Source: Oscillospiraceae bacterium (lineage in GTDB: Bacteria; Bacillota_A; Clostridia; Oscillospirales; Oscillospiraceae). From it: a DNA stretch of 10,962 bases. Each line of letters begins with the position of its first letter. Position 1 is the stretch's first letter. Positions 7,106 through 10,962 of this stretch are shown one piece after another. Made by a program: the position numbers and the translations under genes. Location: the NCBI GenBank assembly GCA_031265965.1, contig JAISBX010000083.1, positions 1-10,962 of the forward strand, read 5' to 3'. Below the pieces are notes generated by a model. It had not been told where the DNA came from. It did not search any database and was given only the letters and a program-made list of their open reading frames with translations.

Positions 7106-8752
7106 ATGATCATGTATGTAAACAAACTGAAAAACGGCCGTAAATTTACTCATAAATTTCTCATCCTTGCGCTCGGCGCGCTGACGCTCCTGTCCGCTTG
7201 CACGTCGTCCAGCGACATAGCTCCGTCGTCGCCGTCCGTATCCGCGCCGCCGGCGGCCTCCGGGGACAAGACCGTTGTGATCTCCCTCGCCTCCGCTTGG
7301 GACAATCTGAATGTATTTGACTACGGCAACGACTACGCGATGTATGTTAAATCGCAGATATTCGACAAGCTGGTGGTCCTCGACAGGAGCGGCGCCGCTA
7401 AGCCCAGACTGCTGTCGTCGTGGGAGATATCCGCCGACGGACTGACGGTGACGGGGCGGGTGGACGAGAACGCCGTCTGGCATGACGGAACGCCCGTCAC
7501 GGCGGACGATATCGTGTTCACATATTCGCTGTTTACAAACCCGGCGGTGACCACCACCGCGCGCACCTCGCTCATAAGCGGCACTGACAGCGAAGGTCTT
7601 CTTATAGAAGGCGAGACTCTCGGCGTGTACGCCGTTGACAGCAAGACGGTTGAATTTAAGGTGAAGCAGCGCACTCAGGAGATATTATTCTTCAGTGACG
7701 CCGACAAGTTCTACATAGTGCCAAAGCACCTGCTGGAGCCGTCAGCTCCCGCGACTATAATAGACGATCCGTTTTTCGGCAGCCCTGTCGGCTCCGGGCC
7801 GTTCACGTTTGAGTCGCAGATCATCGGGACGCAGGCCGTCCTGCGGGCGAACGGCGACTATTTCAAAGGCGCGCCGCGCTTCGACAGGCTGATGATACGC
7901 GTCATAAGCAATAATAACGTCCTCTCGGGGCTGCTCAGCGGCGAGGTGGACGTCACGGGCGGCACGGGCATATCCGCGCTGCCGTATTCGGACTTCCTTC
8001 TGGCGGAGGCCGACGACCGGCTTACAACAAAGTCGCTTCCGCATCTCGGCGCGCAGCTCATCATCGTGAACACCGCTTCTCCTGCGCTGTCGGACGCGCG
8101 CGTCCGGCGCGCCGTGGAGTACGCGATAAACAAGCAGAGCATTGTGGATAACCTCTACGGCGGCGAGGCGACGGCGCTCTACTCGCCGATAATCCCCGGC
8201 AGCGCGTATTTCAACGGCGCGCTCGTGAAAAACGAATACGACCCCGAGCGGGCGCGGGCGCTGCTCGACGAGGCCGGGTTCGACTACGGCACCGTGATCA
8301 AGGTATATGTTCCGGCGGGCGTTACTGAGCGCGAACAGGCGGCGGTGCTGTTCCAGCAGGATCTCGCGGCGGTCGGCGTCCGGACGGACATCAACGTGCT
8401 TGAATTCGCGGCGGTCGCGGCGGCGCTCAGTGAAGACGGCTTCGATCTCTGCTTTATGGGTTATACTCCAACCGTCGCGCCGAACGCTTACAAGGTCTGG
8501 TTCGGGCCGGGCAACACCTCCGCTCTGGAGGACCCCGCTATCTTCGACGCCTACGGGCGTGCCGAGGCCGCCGGGACGGACGATGAGGCAAAACGGTATT
8601 ACAACGAGGCGCAGCAGCTCATAGAGGACCAGCTCCCTCTCATATTCTTATATAGCGCGAATAACCTTCTGGCGCACAGCCAGAGGATAGGCAACATTGA
8701 TTTCGACAACTACTTAATAACGGACAATATATACGACTGGACCGTGGATTAG
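7106..8752 (+). CDS. ABC transporter substrate-binding lipoprotein (family 5, DppA/OppA/NikA-like)
   Basis: 548 residues if ATG 7106 is used. That ATG has GGAAGGA (7092-7098) at 7-base spacing; ATG 7100 is too close and 7112 rather far, so two residues either way are uncertain. A basic start, a hydrophobic stretch (about 18-30) and the lipobox LLSAC put the lipid-modified cysteine at C32. A Ser/Pro/Ala-rich linker (33-53) follows. The family-5 core is recognisable from KPRLLSSWEISADGLT and AVWHDGTPVTADDIVFTY, and later from DARVRRAVEYAINKQ and YDPERARALLDEAGF. It captures solute outside the membrane and delivers it to the permeases encoded upstream. The ligand cannot be told from sequence; this family carries peptides, nickel complexes, haem, sugars and other compounds. 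Confidence 0.94.
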   Translation: MIMYVNKLKNGRKFTHKFLILALGALTLLSACTSSSDIAPSSPSVSAPPAASGDKTVVISLASAWDNLNVFDYGNDYAMYVKSQIFDKLVVLDRSGAAKPRLLSSWEISADGLTVTGRVDENAVWHDGTPVTADDIVFTYSLFTNPAVTTTARTSLISGTDSEGLLIEGETLGVYAVDSKTVEFKVKQRTQEILFFSDADKFYIVPKHLLEPSAPATIIDDPFFGSPVGSGPFTFESQIIGTQAVLRANGDYFKGAPRFDRLMIRVISNNNVLSGLLSGEVDVTGGTGISALPYSDFLLAEADDRLTTKSLPHLGAQLIIVNTASPALSDARVRRAVEYAINKQSIVDNLYGGEATALYSPIIPGSAYFNGALVKNEYDPERARALLDEAGFDYGTVIKVYVPAGVTEREQAAVLFQQDLAAVGVRTDINVLEFAAVAAALSEDGFDLCFMGYTPTVAPNAYKVWFGPGNTSALEDPAIFDAYGRAEAAGTDDEAKRYYNEAQQLIEDQLPLIFLYSANNLLAHSQRIGNIDFDNYLITDNIYDWTVD

Positions 8753-8813
8753 CGCGCCGCCCCGCTTCCGGCGGGCAAGCGCATAAGGTGCGACGAAAGG
8801 AATGGTCACAACA

Positions 8814-9791
8814 ATGAAATTCATAGATATGCACTGCGATACGCTTGCGCTCGCCGCGTCGCGCGGGGAGACGACGATGTACGAGCTTACGAACTCTATG
8901 CTCGACGTCCGGAGGTTAAAGGCGGCCGGGGCGCTCGCACAGTTTTTCGCGGTATTCTTTCCGCCGCGCGAGGCCTTCGGACGCATGGGTATCGGCGCGG
9001 CGGACGACGCGGAATATTTTGCCCGGTGCCACAGCGTATTTACCGCCACGCTCAAGGAACACAGCGACGTAATAAAACCGGCGTATAACGCCGGAGACAT
9101 CGGGGACAACGAGGCCGCCGGCGCCGTGAGCGCGCTGCTCACCTTCGAGGACGGCCGCGCGATAGACGGCAAGCTCGAAAACCTCGCGCACTACCACGAC
9201 CTCGGCGTGCGCCTCATATCGCTCACGTGGAACGGCGAGAACTGCTTCGGGTGGCCAAACTCGCCCGACCCCGAACTTATGGCGCGCGGGCTGAAGCCCT
9301 TCGGCGTGGAGGCCGTGTACGAGATGAACCGGCTTGGGATGATAATAGACGTCTCGCACCTGTCAGACGGCGGTTTTTGGGACGTGAGCCGCCACAGCGA
9401 AAAGCCGTTTGTAGCGTCCCACTCAAACGCGCGCGCCCTCTCGCCCCACCGGCGCAATCTGACAGACGACATGATAAGGGCGCTCGCGGAACGCGGCGGC
9501 GTCGTCGGCGTAAACTACTATCCCTTATTCCTGAACGCGGACGCGTCGCCCTCCCCCGCCACCGCGGAGCTCGCCGCCCGCCATGTCGTACACATAATAA
9601 AAGCAGGCGGCGAGGACACGGCTGCACTCGGCAGCGACTGGGACGGCTTCAAGGAAGAAACTGAACTGGACGGCCCGCAAAAAACCGAGCTCCTTTTCGC
9701 CGCCCTGCGAAGCGCCGGCATATCCGAGCGCCTCATAGAAAAGGTCGCATGGACCAACGCCCTGCGCGTGCTCGGCGACGTGCTGGGGTAA
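8814..9791 (+). CDS. Membrane dipeptidase homologue (peptidase family M19)
   Basis: 325 residues from ATG 8814, giving the typical family start MKFIDMHCDT; AAAGGA (8796-8801) is 12 bases away. ATG 8802 abuts that site and is less likely. M19 enzymes are zinc dipeptidases with an amidohydrolase barrel that cleave dipeptides, including Cys-Gly and D-residue dipeptides. All expected metal-site residues are visible: H7 and D9 (HCD), E112 (TFEDG, where TFEGG/EG is usual), H182 (DVSHLSD), H203 (ASHSNARAL) and D275 (LGSDWDGF). LISLTWNGENCFG is also a typical M19 segment. There is no signal peptide, so the enzyme should be cytoplasmic and act on imported substrate. It is last in the operon, 61 bases after the binding-protein gene. 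That gap holds only a short GC-rich hairpin (8761-8775) without a T run, so read-through is likely. Confidence 0.94.
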   Translation: MKFIDMHCDTLALAASRGETTMYELTNSMLDVRRLKAAGALAQFFAVFFPPREAFGRMGIGAADDAEYFARCHSVFTATLKEHSDVIKPAYNAGDIGDNEAAGAVSALLTFEDGRAIDGKLENLAHYHDLGVRLISLTWNGENCFGWPNSPDPELMARGLKPFGVEAVYEMNRLGMIIDVSHLSDGGFWDVSRHSEKPFVASHSNARALSPHRRNLTDDMIRALAERGGVVGVNYYPLFLNADASPSPATAELAARHVVHIIKAGGEDTAALGSDWDGFKEETELDGPQKTELLFAALRSAGISERLIEKVAWTNALRVLGDVLG

Positions 9792-9795
9792 GCGT

Positions 9796-9835
9796 AATTC
9801 GCGGCTAAATTTGCGATAACAGCCATTCGCGATTT
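9796..9835 (+). terminator. Weak possible terminator after the dipeptidase gene
   Basis: AATTCGCG (9796-9803) can pair with CGCGATTT (9828-9835) with one mismatch, around a 24-base loop, and TTTCTGTT overlaps and follows the right arm. The hairpin begins five bases after the M19 stop. The long loop and few GC pairs make it a poor intrinsic terminator, but it is the only candidate at the operon's end. Confidence 0.25.
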
Positions 9836-9838
9836 CTG

Positions 9839-9867
9839 TTGACATAAAGTTTGTGAAAGAACATAAT
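9839..9867 (+). promoter_or_regulatory. Sigma-A-type promoter of the broken DUF2284 gene
   Basis: TTGACA (9839-9844), a 17-base spacer and CATAAT (9862-9867) form a near-consensus promoter with transcription starting near 9874. It is well placed to serve the DUF2284 remnant, whose coding frame starts about 55 bases further on. Its presence also marks the end of the upstream operon. Confidence 0.65.
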
Positions 9868-9929
9868 ACTCAGGGGAAGTTTCGAAATGTACGCAGCATA
9901 TTACGTCAATACAAAATAAGGATGAAAGT

Positions 9930-10155
9930 GTGGATCGGCCTATGGATTACGAAAAACTGAAGAAGCTCGCCGATGAGGTGGGATTTGATGACGCCGTGCG
10001 TGTATCCGGACGCCCCGTGCCGGTTCCCGGACAAGCTCGCGTACTCAATGGAGGCGTGCGGCCTGTTTGTGAGCCGCGTGTGTACGGACAACGGGCTGAA
10101 ATACAACCACGGCAAGGACACGATTTGCTATACGGCGTGTTTTTTGCTCGCCTGA
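9930..10155 (+). pseudogene. DUF2284 metal-binding protein remnant: internal deletion plus frameshift
   Basis: The first frame starts at GTG 9930 (AAGGA at 9918-9922, 7-base spacing; alternative ATG 9942) and reads MDYEKLKKLADEVGFDDA, the usual N-terminus of DUF2284 proteins. From about 9990 the family resemblance continues in the next frame with PCVYPDAPCRFPDKLAYSME, then ACGLFVSRVCTDNGLKY and KDTICYTACFLL, which is the usual C-terminus, ending at TGA 10153-10155. DUF2284 proteins are about 180-200 residues with a cysteine-rich middle. That middle is absent, so about 110-130 codons were lost and the junction is out of frame. The original frame runs on as non-conserved sequence to 10178. The surviving C-x6-C motif hints at the former Fe-S or metal site. 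Family recall is from memory of conserved motifs; the frame change is seen directly. Confidence 0.7.
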
Positions 10156-10196
10156 GAGACCGGCAGGTCACAAAATGATCCGCTCGACATAAATCA

Positions 10197-10225
10197 TTGC
10201 GTTTTGCGGATGTACGTTGTAAAAT
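10197..10225 (+). promoter_or_regulatory. Putative promoter of the lipoprotein gene
   Basis: TTGCGT (10197-10202), a 17-base spacer and TAAAAT (10220-10225) form a fair sigma-A-type promoter. The -35 box has four of six consensus bases and the -10 box five of six. Transcription from about 10232 would give a leader of some 39 bases containing the GGAGG site at 10256-10260. Confidence 0.5.
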
Positions 10226-10270
10226 AGGATACAGAGCAAGGCGCAAAATATTTATGGAGGTAGCGACTCG

Positions 10271-10962
10271 ATGAAAAGGGCGTTTCGCGGGGCGGCCGCG
10301 GTTTTTGTGTTTGTGATGTTATTCGCGCTGATCTTGTCCGGCTGCGGACAGTCCCCGGAGGGAGGCGCCCGCGCGGAAACCCCGGGCTCGCCGTCAGACG
10401 GGCTCGAGTCCCCTGTCGAAACGCCGACTCCGACTCCTGAACCCAGTTTGACGCCGGAGCCGGAGCTTGATCCCGAGCAACCGCCGGAGGAGGAAGCTTC
10501 TGTCCCGCTCGTCGAGTACGACGGCATTGTGGAGCACCTGTTCTTTCACACGGCAATAGCGTATCCGGAGCTCGCGTTCGACGGCGACGCGCAGGAAAAG
10601 GGCTTTGACGATTGGATGGTCACAGTCGACGAGTACAAAAAAATACTCCAGAGCCTGTACGACAAGGGCTACATCCTTGTCAACATGAACGACGTGTGGT
10701 CTGAGTACACGGACTCAAACGGCGCGCAGGCGATGAAGCGCAACACTCTCATGATACCCGAGGGCAAAAAGCCGCTGATCCTGTCGTACGACGACATCTC
10801 ATACTACTACTATATGCTGCCGGAGGGGTTCCCGTATAAGCTCATAGTCGGCTATGACGGCGAGATATACAGCTACGGGCTCGACCCCGACGGAAAAGAG
10901 GTGTTCTCGCAGGAACTCGACGCCGTGCCGATACTGGACAAATTCGTGGAGGAGCACCCGGA
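10271..10962 (+). CDS. Lipoprotein of the polysaccharide-deacetylase-like type, 3' end cut by the window
   Basis: The frame opens at ATG 10271 (GGAGG at 10256-10260, 10-base spacing) and stays open for 230 codons to the right edge. Residues 1-25 are a lipoprotein signal: basic start, a hydrophobic run (about 8-22) and lipobox LSGC with C25 as the lipid anchor. Residues about 26-78 form a disordered Pro/Glu/Thr/Ser-rich linker with TPTPTPEP-like repeats. A folded part follows: LFFHTAIAYPELAFDGD, MVTVDEYKKILQSLYDKGYILVN and KKPLILSYDDISYY (D174, D175). This order resembles polysaccharide-deacetylase-family lipoproteins of Clostridia, where the Asp pair stands in the first NodB motif (TFDDG). 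Here the motif is SYDDI, so catalysis is uncertain. Later motifs lie outside the window. It has its own promoter and is probably unrelated to the upstream operon. Confidence 0.8.
   Translation, partial: MKRAFRGAAAVFVFVMLFALILSGCGQSPEGGARAETPGSPSDGLESPVETPTPTPEPSLTPEPELDPEQPPEEEASVPLVEYDGIVEHLFFHTAIAYPELAFDGDAQEKGFDDWMVTVDEYKKILQSLYDKGYILVNMNDVWSEYTDSNGAQAMKRNTLMIPEGKKPLILSYDDISYYYYMLPEGFPYKLIVGYDGEIYSYGLDPDGKEVFSQELDAVPILDKFVEEHP

Noticed and set aside
3251..8752. Assignment of the transporter as nickel-specific (Nik)
   Set aside because: The family resemblance fits Dpp, Opp, App and Nik alike; nothing seen in the binding protein identifies the ligand.
8761..8775. CCCGC/GCGGG hairpin between the binding-protein and dipeptidase genes
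   Set aside because: Five-base stem with no T run; it is too weak to call a terminator and may be chance in GC-rich sequence.
9887..9919. Ten-codon leader peptide frame (MYAAYYVNTK) before the DUF2284 remnant, with AGGGG at 9872-9876
   Set aside because: Its ribosome site coincides with the predicted transcription start (about 9874), and no attenuator hairpin follows it.
1..10962. CRISPR arrays, tRNA or rRNA genes, insertion sequences, prophage attachment sites
   Set aside because: I looked for regularly spaced repeats, tRNA-like segments, transposase motifs and terminal inverted repeats and saw none.

Overview
The window is GC-rich but uses many ATA isoleucine codons and has strong purine-rich Shine-Dalgarno sites. 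It carries two lipoproteins with classical lipoboxes and near-consensus vegetative promoters. This fits an anaerobic, high-GC member of the Bacillota (Clostridia-like). That placement is inferred from style and gene families; no marker gene is present.

Layout. (1) Positions 1-321, minus strand: the start of a class I glutamine-amidotransferase-like peptidase (C26 / gamma-glutamyl hydrolase type). It leaves the window at the left edge, has no ordinary start codon, and seems to hold two C26 N-termini in tandem. (2) 322-486: a divergent intergenic region with one excellent promoter (404-432), a GC-rich dyad, and a small palindrome just after the promoter. (3) 487-9791, plus strand: a tightly packed, probably single, operon. 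In order it encodes two nitrogenase component-1-like subunits (NifD-like and NifK-like), the two permeases and two ATPases of an oligopeptide/dipeptide/nickel-family ABC importer, its lipoprotein substrate-binding protein, and an M19 membrane-dipeptidase homologue. Gaps are 13-61 bases, with no clear terminator inside. (4) 9792-10155: a promoter followed by a broken, internally deleted DUF2284 gene. (5) 10156-10962: another promoter and the start of a lipoprotein resembling clostridial polysaccharide-deacetylase-family proteins, cut by the right edge.

The most interesting unit is the 487-9791 operon. The two nitrogenase-like subunits keep all six cysteines at the nitrogenase P-cluster positions. 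The alpha subunit also keeps a cysteine where FeMo-cofactor is ligated. However, it lacks the cofactor histidine and the Gln/His pair of the N2-reducing pocket, and no Fe protein (NifH-like reductase) or cofactor-assembly gene is in view. It is therefore most likely a nitrogenase-like reductase or scaffold with another substrate. Its fusion into one transcription unit with a peptide-type importer and a dipeptidase suggests that an imported, peptide-like or chelated compound is trimmed and then reduced. That link is inference; the families and the operon arrangement are seen directly.
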